Below are positions 1 to 10,830 of a stretch of DNA of 64,000 bases, piece by piece. Made by a program: the position numbers and the translations under genes. The notes under the pieces are model-generated. The model was not told the origin of the DNA. It worked only from the letters and a program-made list of their open reading frames with translations, and made no database searches. How positions within the stretch are numbered: the first letter of the stretch is position 1; each line of letters begins with the position of its first letter. Location: positions 1-64,000 of the forward strand of contig NZ_JAAVJD010000004.1 of the NCBI RefSeq assembly GCF_012033735.1. The letters are read 5' to 3'. The stretch is from Streptomyces lonarensis (GTDB lineage: Bacteria; Actinomycetota; Actinomycetes; Streptomycetales; Streptomycetaceae).

Positions 1-305
1 CGCCGGAACCGGCCCTGCACCGGCCGGGGTCGGCGCCCGCGCCCCCGCCGCCCGTCACCGGCCGGCTCAGCGCACCCACGCCGCTCCCGGGTGCCGGTGG
101 CACGGCCGTCGGGCTGGGCAGCCACCGCACCTCCGCGGTTCCCGACCGCCCCGACCTTCCGCGGCGCAGCGCCCAGCAGCACCTCGTCCCCGAACTGCGC
201 ACCGATCCCCCCGCCTTCACCAGCGGCGGCGAGATCGCGGTGCACGACCCGGGGCTGATGGCGGCCTTCCGCCGGGGCATCAGCCTCGCCGAACCCGACG
301 CGTGA
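1..305 (+). CDS. C-terminal end of conservon sensor kinase (CvnA-like), partial
   Basis: The reading frame is open from the window edge to a TGA at 303-305. Only about 100 residues of the C-terminus are present, rich in Pro, Ala and Gly and ending in a short charged segment (GLMAAFRRGISLAEPDA). No catalytic motif is visible. The call rests on position: it is directly upstream of roadblock, DUF742 and GTPase genes, the fixed order of Streptomyces conservons, whose first gene encodes a membrane histidine-kinase-like protein with a low-complexity tail. The kinase body lies outside the window. Confidence 0.6.
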   Translation, partial: PEPALHRPGSAPAPPPPVTGRLSAPTPLPGAGGTAVGLGSHRTSAVPDRPDLPRRSAQQHLVPELRTDPPAFTSGGEIAVHDPGLMAAFRRGISLAEPDA

Positions 306-405
306 GCACCCGAACCCCCACCCCCGCACCGGGTACCGACCGCCGCGCTCGCGGCCCCTGCCACCCGGACCGACGACCAGCCCACACGAGGAGACGAAGG
401 AGACA

Positions 406-831
406 GTGGCGACGATGGTGACCGACGGCCCCAACGGCCGGCCAGCGGACCTCTCCTGGCTGCTGACCGGCCTGCTGCAGCGGGTCCCCCACGCCGACAG
501 CGCGGTTCTGCTCTCCAGCGACGGTCTGGTGAAGGCCGCCGACGGACTGGACAGCGACGCCGCGGACCACCTGGCCGCGCTCGCCTCCGGCCTGTACTCG
601 CTCGCTCGCAGCGCCGGGGTGCGCTTCGGCGACGGCGGTGAGGTCCGGCAGGTCGTGGTCGAACTCGACTCCACCCTCCTGTTCGTCGCCACCGCGGGCC
701 ACGGCGCGGTGCTCGCGGTCCTGGCGGGCCGCGAGGCCGACGCGGCGGTCCTCGGCTACGAGATGGCGATGCTCGTCAAGAGCGCCCGCCCGTCGCTGAT
801 GACCCCGGACCGCCGGTCGGCCGGGCAGTGA
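406..831 (+). CDS. cvnB: Roadblock/LC7 domain protein, conservon CvnB
   Basis: A 141-residue protein of the roadblock/LC7 fold, which in conservons partners the small GTPase CvnD at the membrane. The sequence has the family pattern: a helix (LSWLLTGLLQRVPHADSAVL), the strand turn LLSSDGLVKAADGL, a helix with AADHLAALASGLYSL, and a C-terminal strand pair around VVVELDSTLLFVATAGHGAVLAVL. The GTG start at 406 follows a GAAGGAG ribosome site. Its end overlaps the next gene by 4 nt (GTGA), so the two are probably translationally coupled. Homologous GTPase/roadblock pairs (MglA/MglB) act as switch and activator; that role here is inferred. Confidence 0.9.
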   Translation: MATMVTDGPNGRPADLSWLLTGLLQRVPHADSAVLLSSDGLVKAADGLDSDAADHLAALASGLYSLARSAGVRFGDGGEVRQVVVELDSTLLFVATAGHGAVLAVLAGREADAAVLGYEMAMLVKSARPSLMTPDRRSAGQ

Positions 832-1208
832 GGGCGGCGGCGCGCGCGCCGGAACCGGTGCTGCTCGACGACGAGGCCGGCCGGCTGATCCGCCCGTACA
901 CCGTCTGCGGCGGCCGGACCAGGCCGACCTCCGACTTCGACCTGCTCACCCTGGTGCGCGCCACCGGCCGCGGCACCCACGGCTACCTCGACCCCGACCA
1001 CAGCCAGGTGCTGCTGCTGTGCCGGGACGCGACCCCGGTCGCCGAGATCGCCGCCCACGTGCGGCTGCCCGCGACGGTGACCAAGGTGCTCCTGTCCGAC
1101 CTGGTCGATTGCGGTGCGGTCACCGTGTCCGCACCGCCCGACCCCGACGTCGACCCCGACCGACATCTGCTGGAGGCGGTCCTGCATGGACTCCGTACGC
1201 GGCTCTGA
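828..1208 (+). CDS. cvnC: DUF742 protein, conservon CvnC
   Basis: A 126-residue protein of the DUF742 family, a winged-helix-like protein found only in conservons. The diagnostic N-terminal segment is RLIRPYTVCGGRTRPTSDFDLLTLV, followed by a helical middle region (SQVLLLCRDATPVAEIAAHVRLPATVTKVLLSDLVDCGAV) that resembles a helix-turn-helix or winged helix. It starts at GTG 828, overlapping cvnB by 4 nt, and its 3' end overlaps the cvnD start. Molecular function in the conservon complex is unknown. Confidence 0.9.
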   Translation: MRAAARAPEPVLLDDEAGRLIRPYTVCGGRTRPTSDFDLLTLVRATGRGTHGYLDPDHSQVLLLCRDATPVAEIAAHVRLPATVTKVLLSDLVDCGAVTVSAPPDPDVDPDRHLLEAVLHGLRTRL

Positions 1209-1815
1209 CGCCCCACCGCGCCCCTTTCCCACACCGCTCAAGATCCTGGTGGCCGGCGGCTTCGGCGCCGGCAAGACGACCCTGGTCGGCGCCGTCAGTG
1301 AGATCGAGCCGCTCTCCACGGAGGAGCTGCTGACCCAGGTGAGCGCCGGCACCGACAGCCTGGAGGGGGTGGAGGACAAGCACACCACCACCGTGGCCAT
1401 GGACTTCGGCCGCATCACCCTCAACGACCGCCATGTGCTCTACCTGTTCGGCACGCCGGGCCAGGAGCGGTTCTGGTTCATGTGGGACGAACTCTGCGCC
1501 GGGGCGCTGGGCGCCGTCGTCGTCGCCGACACCCGCAGACTCGCCGACTGCTTCCCGGCCGTCGACTTCTTCGAGCGGCGCGACCTCGGTTTCGTCGTGG
1601 CCATCAACGAGTTCGACCAGGGCCACCGCTACAGCGCCGAGGAGATCCGGACGGCGCTCGACCTCTCGCCCACCGTGCCGGTCATCAACTGCGACGCGCG
1701 GCTCTCCTCGTCCGGCACCTCGGTTCTCGTCACCCTCGTCAAGCACCTGATCGAAACAAGGAGTGACCATGACGAGACGGTACGACCCCACGAGCCGTCT
1801 GCTGCTCACCCCTGA
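1186..1815 (+). CDS. cvnD: Small Ras-like GTPase, conservon CvnD
   Basis: A 209-residue GTP-binding protein. The P-loop is GGFGAGKTT near residue 23. The switch region is VEDKHTTTVAMDFGRI, with LFGTPGQERF as the G3 motif. A divergent G4 (AINEFDQ) replaces NKxD, as is usual in this bacterial family. The ATG at 1186 was chosen rather than earlier in-frame starts because it overlaps the cvnC end by a short distance, as in other conservons, and puts the P-loop at the usual place. CvnD proteins are thought to act as nucleotide-dependent switches with the roadblock partner. Confidence 0.92.
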   Translation: MDSVRGSDAPPRPFPTPLKILVAGGFGAGKTTLVGAVSEIEPLSTEELLTQVSAGTDSLEGVEDKHTTTVAMDFGRITLNDRHVLYLFGTPGQERFWFMWDELCAGALGAVVVADTRRLADCFPAVDFFERRDLGFVVAINEFDQGHRYSAEEIRTALDLSPTVPVINCDARLSSSGTSVLVTLVKHLIETRSDHDETVRPHEPSAAHP

Positions 1816-2341
1816 GGACCCGCACGCGGCGGCGCGGGTCGGCCGCCTCGCGGAGCTCGGTCTCGGCCCCGGGACGCGGGGCCCGCTCGACGCCTTCGAC
1901 GGGTTCGCCCGGCGCATGGCGACCGCGCTGGCGGCCCCGTACGCGATGGTCAACTTCATCGACGAGCGGCAGCAGTTCTTCGCCGGCCTCCACCGGCCCC
2001 GGGAGGGGGCGCCGGGCGCCGCTGCCGCGCCGGCCGCCCGGGACGCCGCCGTCCGGACCATGCCGCGCGGCCACGGGTACTGCCCGCACGTCGTCGTCCG
2101 ACGCGCCGCCCTGGTGCTGGAGGACGTCCTGGACTACCCGCGGTTCGCGGGGAACCCGGTGGTCGAGGAGATGGGCATCCGCGCCTACCTGGGCGCCCCG
2201 CTGCTGGAGGCGGCGGGGCCGGCGCTGGGCACGGTGTGCGTGGCCGACACCCGGCCGCGCCCCTGGGGCAGGGACGGACTGGAGACGATCAAGGGATTCG
2301 CGGGGGAGCTGACCGCGGAGCTCACCGGCGGGCGGCGCTGA
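1769..2341 (+). CDS. GAF-domain protein closing the conservon operon
   Basis: A 190-residue protein with a single GAF-type sensor fold: a hydrophobic core ATALAAPYAMVNFIDERQQFFAGLH, then RGHGYCPHVVVRRAALVLEDVLDYPRFAGNP, then AYLGAPLLEAAGPALGTVCVADT. ATG 1769 is preferred to GTG 1763 because AAGGAG sits six bases upstream. It overlaps cvnD and is probably co-transcribed. Many conservons end with a cytochrome P450; a GAF protein here suggests a signal-input or redox-sensing partner instead. The ligand is not predictable, although the Cys-Pro-His around residue 98 could bind metal or heme. Confidence 0.85.
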   Translation: MTRRYDPTSRLLLTPEDPHAAARVGRLAELGLGPGTRGPLDAFDGFARRMATALAAPYAMVNFIDERQQFFAGLHRPREGAPGAAAAPAARDAAVRTMPRGHGYCPHVVVRRAALVLEDVLDYPRFAGNPVVEEMGIRAYLGAPLLEAAGPALGTVCVADTRPRPWGRDGLETIKGFAGELTAELTGGRR

Positions 2342-2446
2342 CGCGGCGCCCGCTGTCCCCGGCGGAGAGCCGGACGGGCGGCCCGCGGTGTCCCCACCGC
2401 GGGCCGGCCGTCGTCGCGTCACGACCCGGAGGTCGCCGGCGGCCGC

Positions 2447-4165
2447 TTACTCGTCGCCGGCGCCGAACCGCTCCTTGAAGGCGTCGAGGTCGTCCTCGGT
2501 GATCTTCGCGAACAGCACCGGGGGCACCGTGAACGGGGTACCGGCCGGGACCGAGTCCAGCGCCCGCGCCTGCTCCGGCGAGACCCACGAGGCGCTGTCG
2601 CCGGGGAGGTCGAACGCCTGTCGCATGGCGCGGGCGGAGGCGGGCACGAACGGCTCCGATACCACGGAGTACAGGTGGATCAGGTTCATCGCGGTCCGCA
2701 GCGTCAGCGCCGCCGCGTCCTGGTCGGTCTTGATCTCCAGCCAGGGAGCCTTCTCCTCCAGGTAGGAGTTGCCCGCGCTCCACAGCGCCCGCAGCGCCTG
2801 CGCCGCCTTGCGGAACCGCAGCGCCTCCATGTGCTCCTCGTACTCGGCCAGCAGCCCGGCGATCTCCTCGCCCAGCTTGGCCTCCGCCTCGCCCGCGGCG
2901 GCGCCGGCCGGGACCTCGTCGCCGAACCGCTTGCGGGAGAAGGAGAGGACCCGGTTGACGAAGTTGCCGAGGATGTCCGCCAGGTCCTTGTTGACGGTCC
3001 CCGCGAACACCTCCCAGGTGAAGCTGGTGTCGTCCGACTCCGGCGCCTGGGCCATCAGGAAGTAGCGCCAGTAGTCGGCCGGCAGGATCTCCAGCGCGGC
3101 GTCGGTGAAGACGCCCCGGCGCTGCGAGGTGGAGAACTTGCCGCCGTAGTAGGTGAGCCAGTTGAACGCCTTGACCTGGTCGACCTTCTTCCACGGCTCC
3201 CGCGTGCCCAGCTGGGTCGCCGGGAACATCACCGTGTGGAACGGCACGTTGTCCTTGGCCATGAACTCGGTGTAGCGCACGTCCGCGGCGGCGTCGCCGT
3301 ACCACCACGACTGCCAGTCGCGGTCCTGCGGCGCCTGGTCCGCCCACTCCTTGGTGGCGGCGATGTACTCGATCGGCGCGTCGAACCAGACGTAGAAGAC
3401 CTTGCCCTCGGCGGCGAGCTCCGGCCAGGTGTCGGCCGGCACCGGGACGCCCCAGTCCAGGTCGCGCGTGATCGACCGGTCCTGCAGTCCCTCCGTCAGC
3501 CACTTCCGCGCGATGGAGGAGGAGAGGGTCGGCCAGCTCTCGCCGACCTCGTCGATCCAGCGCTCCACCTCGCCGGCGAGGGCCGACTGCAGCAGGAAGA
3601 GGTGCTTGGTCTCCCGCACCTCCAGGTCGCTGCTGCCGCTGATCGCGGACCGCGGCTCCACCAGGTCGGTCGGGTCCAGCACCCGGGTGCAGTTCTCGCA
3701 CTGGTCCCCGCGGGCCTTGTCGTAGCCGCAGTGCGGGCAGGTGCCCTCGATGTAGCGGTCCGGCAGGAACCGGCCGTCGGCGGGCGAGTACACCTGCCGG
3801 ACCGGGCGCTCCTCGATGAAGCCGTTGGCGTGGAGCGACCGCGCGATGCGCTGCGTGATCTCGACGTTCTGTTCGGAGGACGACCGGCCGAAGTGGTCGA
3901 ACCGGAGCCCGAACCCCTCGTAGATGGCCTTCTGCGCGTCGTGCTGGCCGGCGCAGAACGTGTCGACGGGCAGCCCGGCGGCGTTGGCGGCCAGCTCGGC
4001 GGGGGTGCCGTGCTCGTCGGTGGCGCAGATGTAGAGCGTCTCGTGGCCGCGCTGCCGCAGGTAGCGGGCGTACACGTCCGCCGGGAGCATCGAGCCGACC
4101 ATGTTCCCCAGGTGCTTGATCCCGTTGATGTACGGCAGGGCACTGGTGATGAGGTGTCGGGTCAT
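2447..4165 (-). CDS. metG: Methionyl-tRNA synthetase
   Basis: A class I aminoacyl-tRNA synthetase of 572 residues that charges tRNA-Met. The HIGH-type signature appears as [16 protein letters not shown] near the N-terminus. The zinc knuckle is [17 protein letters not shown] near residue 140. The KMSKS loop appears as GGKFSTS, an accepted variant for this branch. The C-terminal anticodon-binding helical domain is present and there is no extra tRNA-binding domain. ATG 4165 (MTRHLITS) was chosen over 4180: the family begins here and TTGGAG lies nine bases upstream. It is monocistronic on the minus strand, converging with the conservon operon. Confidence 0.96.
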   Translation of the reverse strand: MTRHLITSALPYINGIKHLGNMVGSMLPADVYARYLRQRGHETLYICATDEHGTPAELAANAAGLPVDTFCAGQHDAQKAIYEGFGLRFDHFGRSSSEQNVEITQRIARSLHANGFIEERPVRQVYSPADGRFLPDRYIEGTCPHCGYDKARGDQCENCTRVLDPTDLVEPRSAISGSSDLEVRETKHLFLLQSALAGEVERWIDEVGESWPTLSSSIARKWLTEGLQDRSITRDLDWGVPVPADTWPELAAEGKVFYVWFDAPIEYIAATKEWADQAPQDRDWQSWWYGDAAADVRYTEFMAKDNVPFHTVMFPATQLGTREPWKKVDQVKAFNWLTYYGGKFSTSQRRGVFTDAALEILPADYWRYFLMAQAPESDDTSFTWEVFAGTVNKDLADILGNFVNRVLSFSRKRFGDEVPAGAAAGEAEAKLGEEIAGLLAEYEEHMEALRFRKAAQALRALWSAGNSYLEEKAPWLEIKTDQDAAALTLRTAMNLIHLYSVVSEPFVPASARAMRQAFDLPGDSASWVSPEQARALDSVPAGTPFTVPPVLFAKITEDDLDAFKERFGAGDE

Positions 4166-4497
4166 CCTCGGATGCTCCAAATGTTCGAGTTGCGTACGGA
4201 TCGGGCCCGCGCGCGGGGTACCGGGCGGTGACGTCCGCGCCGAGCGGGCCGGTGCGCGCAGGGTGCGGGGCGGCCGGGCTCCCGGGACGGTGCGGCGCCG
4301 CCCTCATCCTAACGATCCGAGGGCGGCGCCCACCGCCGTCATCCGCAGGGTGGGCGGGACGACGGGCGGGCGGCGCGACGCGGCGGCACCGACCGCCGCG
4401 ACCGGGTCACGGTCGGTTCGTGGCGGCGCGACGCGGCGGCACCGACCGCCGCGACCGGGTCACGGTCGGTTCGCGGCCGGGGCACCCGCCCCTGCCC
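4166..4497. other. Intergenic region upstream of metG holding a tandem repeat
   Basis: About 330 bases without a convincing gene, lying between the metG start and the end of the GGDEF-EAL gene, both on the minus strand. It should contain the metG promoter; no strong -35/-10 pair was recognised. The main structure is the 52-bp tandem duplication described separately. I see no T-box features. Confidence 0.6.
4369..4473. repeat. Perfect 52-bp tandem duplication with internal hairpins
   Basis: The segment 4369-4420 is repeated exactly at 4422-4473, separated by one T. Each unit contains ACCGACCG and CGGTCGGT arms about 14 nt apart, so each copy can fold as a hairpin. It lies between the 3' end of the GGDEF-EAL gene and the metG promoter region, and could act as a double terminator for the former. 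The exact identity suggests a recent duplication. Confidence 0.85.
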
Positions 4498-6657
4498 TCA
4501 GACGGCCTCCGGCAGCCGCTCCGGCGGTCCGGGACGTGCGTAGTACCAGCCCTGCGCCGAGTCGCAGCCGAGCTCGCGCAGCCGCTCCGCCTGGTTGCAG
4601 GTCTCCACGCCCTCCACCGTGACCGACAGCTCCAGGGCGTGCGCCAGCGACACGATCCCCTCGACGATCTTCATGTCGACCGGGTCGGCCGGGTGCTGCT
4701 GGAGCCCCTCGCTGAACGATCGGTCCAGCTTGAGGGTGCTCACCGGCAGCCGTCGCAGGCTGGCCAGGTTGGAGTAGCCGGTGCCGAAGTCGTCCAGGGC
4801 GATGCCCACGCCGAGGTCGGCGAGCTGCCGCAGCGGCTTCAGCTCGTGGTCGTCGGCCCGCACCATCGCCGACTCCGTGATCTCCAGGCAGAGCGACCCC
4901 GGCGGCAGCCCGAACTCGTCGAGCACCGCGACGGTCTCGTCCACCAGGTCCGGATGGTTGAGCTGCCGGGGCGAGAGGTTGACGTTCAACCGCAGCGGCC
5001 GCGACCCGCCGATGCCCTGCACCTGCCACTCGCAGGCCTGCCGCACCGACTCCCGCAGCACCCACCTGCCGAGCGGCACGATCAGCCCGGTGTGCTCCGC
5101 GAGCGGGATGAACCGGTCCGGCCCCAGCACCCCGTGGCGGGGGTGGCTCCACCGCACCAGCGCCTCGGCCCCCTCCAGCGAGCCGTCCTCCATCCGGATC
5201 AGCGGCTGGTACTCGATGAAGAACTCCGAGCCCTTCAGCGCCGCCGGCAGGTGGTGCGTCAGGTGGTGCCGGCTGATCGCCCGGGCGTCGGAGTCCGGGT
5301 CGGCCAGCGCGTACCGGTTCCCCCCGTCCGCCTTGGCCCGGTACATCGTGATGTCGGCGCTGCGCAGGATCTCGTTGGCGTTCAGCTCCGCGGTGGGGCC
5401 CTCCACCACGCCGATGCTCGCGCGGACCATCAGCTCGCGGCCGTCGACCTCCACCGGGGTCGCCAGTTCGTCCAGCAGCGCCTGCGCGAGGTCGGTCACC
5501 GCCTTCCTCGACGGCGGGTCCACGTAGAGCGCGACGAACTCGTCGCCGCCGATGCGCGCGATCAGCTGACCCGGCTCGGCGGCGCACATGCTGAGCCGCT
5601 CACCCACGGCGATGAGCAGCCGGTCCCCGACCGCGTGCCCGAGGCTGTCGTTGACCGCCTTGAATCCGTCGAGGTCGAGGTAGCACAGCCCCACCCTGCG
5701 CCTGCCGGGGGAGGGCGCGACCGCCTGCTCCAGCCGCTCGAAGAACATCGCCCGGTTCGGCAGCTCCGTGAGCGCGTCGTGCGTCGCCTGGTAGCGCAGC
5801 CGCAGGTTGAGGAGCCGCCGCTCCGTGATGTCCTCCACCATGGCCAGCATGTACTGCGGCCGCGAGTCCGCGTCCCGCAGCAGCGAGACCGTCAGGTTGG
5901 TCCACAGCGAGGTGCCGTCCAGGCGCTGGTACGGCTTCTCCACCTGGTAGTGGTCCCGCTCGCCGCGCCGCAGCTCCGCCTGCATGCGCCACACCTCCGG
6001 ACCGTCGTCCGGGTGGGTCCAGTCCGCGATGTTGCTCGCCCGCACCTGGTGCTCCGCGATGCCCAGCATCCGGTTCATGGCCCGGTTGGTGTCCATGATG
6101 TGGCCGTCCATGTCGGCGATGCCGATGCCGACCGCCGCGTCCTCGAACACCGCGCGGAACCGCGTCTCGCTCTCGTGCAGCGCCCGCGCCACTGCCGCCT
6201 GCGCGGACAGCGTCGCCCGGGAGAGCGCCTCCTGCTCGCTGCGGGTTCGCTGCTGCAACGAGGCGGCGTAGCCGGACGCCATGGCGTGCTGGAGCCGGCC
6301 GCAGCGCACCCGGATCTCCTCGGCGTCCAGACCGCTGCCCGCGCCGCAGTACAGCGGCAGGTAGGCGTCGATGATCCCCAGGATGCGCGGCAGCGCCTCG
6401 GCGGTCGTGCAGTGGGCGTCCACCAGTGCCTCGCCCACGTGCCGGCCCGCCTCGGGGGAGAAGTGCCGGGCGTGCAGTGCGTCCGTCAGTTGTTCGGTCA
6501 GGCTCACCAGGTGGGCCTCGAACTCGTCGCGCGTCATGGAGGTCGCGGTCTCCGGATAGACGGCGCGGCACCAGATGCGGGCGAACCGCCGCGGCCCGTC
6601 ACCGCGGCGGCCGGTGTCCCCGCCGGCTGCCGGAGGCTCCTCCTGCGGGGGGTTCAC
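4498..6657 (-). CDS. PAS-GGDEF-EAL cyclic-di-GMP signalling protein
   Basis: A 719-residue cytosolic protein. A helical N-terminal region (about 40-190) is followed by a PAS domain (RFRAVFEDAAVGIGIADMDG...), a GGDEF diguanylate cyclase domain with intact IARIGGDEFVALY, and an EAL phosphodiesterase domain with EGAEALVRW, NVNLSPRQL, ALDDFGTGYSNL, KLDRSF and VEGVET. Both active sites look intact, so it could make and degrade cyclic di-GMP. No RxxD inhibitory site is seen at the usual position before GGDEF. GTG 6657 overlaps the TGA of the upstream methyltransferase by 4 nt (translational coupling); ATG 6537 is an alternative. In Streptomyces cyclic di-GMP controls development through BldD. Confidence 0.92.
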   Translation of the reverse strand: MNPPQEEPPAAGGDTGRRGDGPRRFARIWCRAVYPETATSMTRDEFEAHLVSLTEQLTDALHARHFSPEAGRHVGEALVDAHCTTAEALPRILGIIDAYLPLYCGAGSGLDAEEIRVRCGRLQHAMASGYAASLQQRTRSEQEALSRATLSAQAAVARALHESETRFRAVFEDAAVGIGIADMDGHIMDTNRAMNRMLGIAEHQVRASNIADWTHPDDGPEVWRMQAELRRGERDHYQVEKPYQRLDGTSLWTNLTVSLLRDADSRPQYMLAMVEDITERRLLNLRLRYQATHDALTELPNRAMFFERLEQAVAPSPGRRRVGLCYLDLDGFKAVNDSLGHAVGDRLLIAVGERLSMCAAEPGQLIARIGGDEFVALYVDPPSRKAVTDLAQALLDELATPVEVDGRELMVRASIGVVEGPTAELNANEILRSADITMYRAKADGGNRYALADPDSDARAISRHHLTHHLPAALKGSEFFIEYQPLIRMEDGSLEGAEALVRWSHPRHGVLGPDRFIPLAEHTGLIVPLGRWVLRESVRQACEWQVQGIGGSRPLRLNVNLSPRQLNHPDLVDETVAVLDEFGLPPGSLCLEITESAMVRADDHELKPLRQLADLGVGIALDDFGTGYSNLASLRRLPVSTLKLDRSFSEGLQQHPADPVDMKIVEGIVSLAHALELSVTVEGVETCNQAERLRELGCDSAQGWYYARPGPPERLPEAV

Positions 6658-7466
6658 GCCTTGCGCCCTGCCCCAGCGAGCCCGGTGAACGCCGCCGGGT
6701 CCTCCTTGTCGACCGGGGTGTCCGGGCGCCAGTTCGGCAGCAGGACCACCCCGGGCTCCACCAGCTCGAACCCGTCGAAGAGAGCCTCGATCTCGGCGCG
6801 GCCCCGCATCACGAAGGTCGACCCGCTCTTGCGGTAGACGTCGGTCACGGCGTCGCCCTGCTCGGAGGTGCGCGGGCCGCCGTCGGTGGAGGCGTGGCTG
6901 AGGATCAGCATGCTGCCGGGCGCGAGCCGGTCCCGGTACTCGGCGATCAGCTGCGCCGGCTTGTCGGACTCCTCGATGAAGTGCAGCAGCGCCACCAGCA
7001 TGAGCGCGACGGGCCGGTCGAAGTCCAGCAGCCGCCGGGCCTCCGGGCTGTCCAGGACCGCTCGCGGGGAGCGGAAGTCCGCGGCCACGACGCCCGTCCG
7101 CTCGTCGCCGTCGAGGACGGCCTGGCTGTGTGCGACCGCGACGGGGTCGTTGTCGACGTAGACCACCCGGGCCTCGTCGCTGGCGGCCTGCGCCACCTCG
7201 TGGACGTTGCCGAAGGTGGGTATCCCCGACCCGATGTCGAGGAACTGGGTGATGCCCTCGGAGACGGCGAACCGCACCGTGCGGCGCATGAACGCCCGGT
7301 TGGCCTGCATGATCTTCGGCAGACCCGGGAACGCGTCGACCGCCCGGCGGGCAGCCGCCCGGTCCACCTCGAAGTTGTGGGAGCCCCCGAGGTAGTAGTC
7401 GTACATGCGGGAGACACTCGGCACCGACAGGTCGACACCCTGGGGTGCCCACACGGGTCGCTCCAT
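6654..7466 (-). CDS. SAM-dependent methyltransferase (DUF574/Methyltransf_19 type)
   Basis: A 270-residue protein of the actinomycete methyltransferase family PF04672. It begins with the family hallmark VSRMYDYYLGGSHNFEVDR, then a Rossmann motif (QFLDIGSGIPT), VVYVDNDPVAVAH as the acidic loop after strand 2, and LMLVALLHFI near strand 4. ATG 7466 follows AGGAG at good spacing. It is the first gene of a two-gene unit and overlaps the GGDEF-EAL gene by 4 nt. The family is numerous in Streptomyces and substrates are unknown; the coupling suggests a link to cyclic-di-GMP signalling, but this is inference. Confidence 0.9.
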   Translation of the reverse strand: MERPVWAPQGVDLSVPSVSRMYDYYLGGSHNFEVDRAAARRAVDAFPGLPKIMQANRAFMRRTVRFAVSEGITQFLDIGSGIPTFGNVHEVAQAASDEARVVYVDNDPVAVAHSQAVLDGDERTGVVAADFRSPRAVLDSPEARRLLDFDRPVALMLVALLHFIEESDKPAQLIAEYRDRLAPGSMLILSHASTDGGPRTSEQGDAVTDVYRKSGSTFVMRGRAEIEALFDGFELVEPGVVLLPNWRPDTPVDKEDPAAFTGLAGAGRKA

Positions 7467-7813
7467 CAACAGCTCCTGATCATCAGTGAATTGGCGGCGC
7501 TTGCCAGAGCGTACTGACCATACGGGAGCGGTGGGAAGGAAGTGGCCGACCGGAGGCGCGTGACAGCCGTGTTCCGGGCATCGCGCGGACGCCGGGAGCG
7601 CGCCCCCGGGCTCCGCTTCGCCGGGGCGCGCCGACGGCAACCGTGCCGTTGTCAGCCGTGCCGTCGTCAGCTCGCGGTGGACACGGCTGGGGCGGGCGGC
7701 ACGCCACCGCGAGCGGGAGCACCGCGTCAGCCGCTCCGCCCTGCCCGCGGCTCGGCCGGCCGGGCCGCGGGCAGGGGGCGCCTACGGCTCGCGCAGCGGG
7801 GGTGTCCTCCCCC
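7467..7813. other. Intergenic region with a terminator and a short tandem repeat
   Basis: About 350 bases between two minus-strand genes. No coding sequence is supported. A perfect 11-bp inverted repeat (CTGCCCGCGGC, 7741-7751, with 7764-7774) sits just after the stop of the M23 gene and probably terminates it. A 15-bp tandem repeat (CCGTGCCGTYGTCAG at 7641-7655 and 7656-7670, one mismatch) has no evident role. The promoter of the methyltransferase operon should lie near 7480-7540. Confidence 0.6.
7741..7774 (-). terminator. Hairpin downstream of the Rpf/LysM/M23 gene
   Basis: Perfect 11-bp stem (7741-7751 and 7764-7774) with a 12-nt loop, about 40 bases past the stop codon at 7814 on the minus strand. 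There is no T-run, which is normal for actinomycete terminators. Confidence 0.6.
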
Positions 7814-9566
<1,753 letters not shown>

Positions 9567-10769
9567 GTGACCACCGCCACCAGGACCACCCCCCTCGCCC
9601 GGCTGCGGTCCGCCGCCCTGGCACTGCGCCCGGCCTCCTTCGGGGCCGAGCCCGCGGGGGAGCGCCTGGAGCGGCTGCGGCGCTCACCCCACTTCCGCGA
9701 GGGCGGGTTCCACAACGAGCGGACGATCTCCACCACCCCGAGCGGTGACGGGACCCCCTCGCTGGTGCGCGCCATGCTGCGCCGCGAGGACCGCCGCCGG
9801 CGACGCCCCGCGGGGCGGCTGCCGCTGGACCGCTCGCTGCCCGCTGTGCCGCCCGCCGGCGGTCTGCGGCTCACCTGGCTCGGCCACGCCACCGTCCTCG
9901 TGGAGATCGACGGCCACCGGGTGCTCTTCGACCCCGTCTGGGGGCGCCGCTGCTCGCCGTTCTCCTTCGCCGGGCCGGCGCGCGTCCACGCCGTGCCGGT
10001 GGACCTCGCCGACCTCGGCGCCGTCGACGTCGTGGTCATCTCCCACGACCACTACGACCACCTCGACATGCCCACCGTGCGCGCCCTGGCCGCGAGCGGC
10101 ACCCGGTTCGCCGTGCCGCTGGGTGTCGGCGCGCACCTGGAGCACTGGGGCGTTCCGGCGGAGCAGATCACCGAACTGGACTGGAACGAGTCCACCGCCG
10201 TCGGCGAACTGACGCTCACCGCCACGCCGGGCCAGCACTTCTGCGGCCGCGGCCTGCGCCGCCGGGCGCTGACCCTGTGGGCGTCCTGGGCGGTGGCGGG
10301 CCCGGAGCACCGCGTCTTCCACAGCGGTGACACCGGCTACTTCCCCGGCTTCGCCCGCATCGGCGAGGAGCACGGCCCGTTCGACGCCACCATGATGCAG
10401 ATCGGCGCCTACAGCGACTACTGGCCCGACGTCCACATGACACCCGAGGAGGGCCTGCAGGCCCACCGCGACCTCGACGGCGGGGTCCTCCTCCCCATCC
10501 ACTGGGGAACCTTCAACCTGGCTCTGCACTCCTGGGACGAGCCCGTGGAGCGGACGGTCGCCGCCGCCGAGGCGGCCGGTGTCCGCTACGCCGTGCCGGT
10601 GCCCGGCGGATCGTTCGAACCTGCCGCCGAGCTGCCGACCGCGCCCTGGTGGCGGCCGCACGCCGTCGGCGGGCCGGCGCCCGGGGCGGGCGCCGCCGGT
10701 GCCGACACCGCAGGCCGGACGCCGTCCAGCACCCACGGCGAGACGACCGGCACCGCCCCGGCCGGCTGA
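9567..10769 (+). CDS. Metallo-beta-lactamase-fold hydrolase (NAPE-PLD/UlaG-like)
   Basis: A 400-residue MBL-fold protein. Metal ligands are visible in VVISHDHYDHLDMPTV (HxHxDH), in the third-His region TATPGQHFCGR, in SGDTGYFPGF (bridging Asp) and in LPIHWGTFNLALHSWDEP near the C-terminus. This pattern matches the NAPE-PLD-like/RomA branch, which hydrolyses phosphodiester or lactone substrates. The Pro-rich C-terminal 45 residues are low complexity. GTG 9567 begins the frame. It is monocistronic, and the substrate is unknown. Confidence 0.88.
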   Translation: MTTATRTTPLARLRSAALALRPASFGAEPAGERLERLRRSPHFREGGFHNERTISTTPSGDGTPSLVRAMLRREDRRRRRPAGRLPLDRSLPAVPPAGGLRLTWLGHATVLVEIDGHRVLFDPVWGRRCSPFSFAGPARVHAVPVDLADLGAVDVVVISHDHYDHLDMPTVRALAASGTRFAVPLGVGAHLEHWGVPAEQITELDWNESTAVGELTLTATPGQHFCGRGLRRRALTLWASWAVAGPEHRVFHSGDTGYFPGFARIGEEHGPFDATMMQIGAYSDYWPDVHMTPEEGLQAHRDLDGGVLLPIHWGTFNLALHSWDEPVERTVAAAEAAGVRYAVPVPGGSFEPAAELPTAPWWRPHAVGGPAPGAGAAGADTAGRTPSSTHGETTGTAPAG

Positions 10770-10830
10770 CGCCCCGTCGCGGTCTGTCGCGGGGGCGGCG
10801 CCCGGCAGCCGGACGCCGCACCCGCGCGGC

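Noticed and set aside
4228-6837. Long plus-strand frame of 869 codons opposite the GGDEF-EAL gene
   Set aside because: It is the antisense of an intact, motif-rich gene and its sequence is low-complexity Arg/Pro/Gly/Val without any domain; it is a shadow of high-GC coding.
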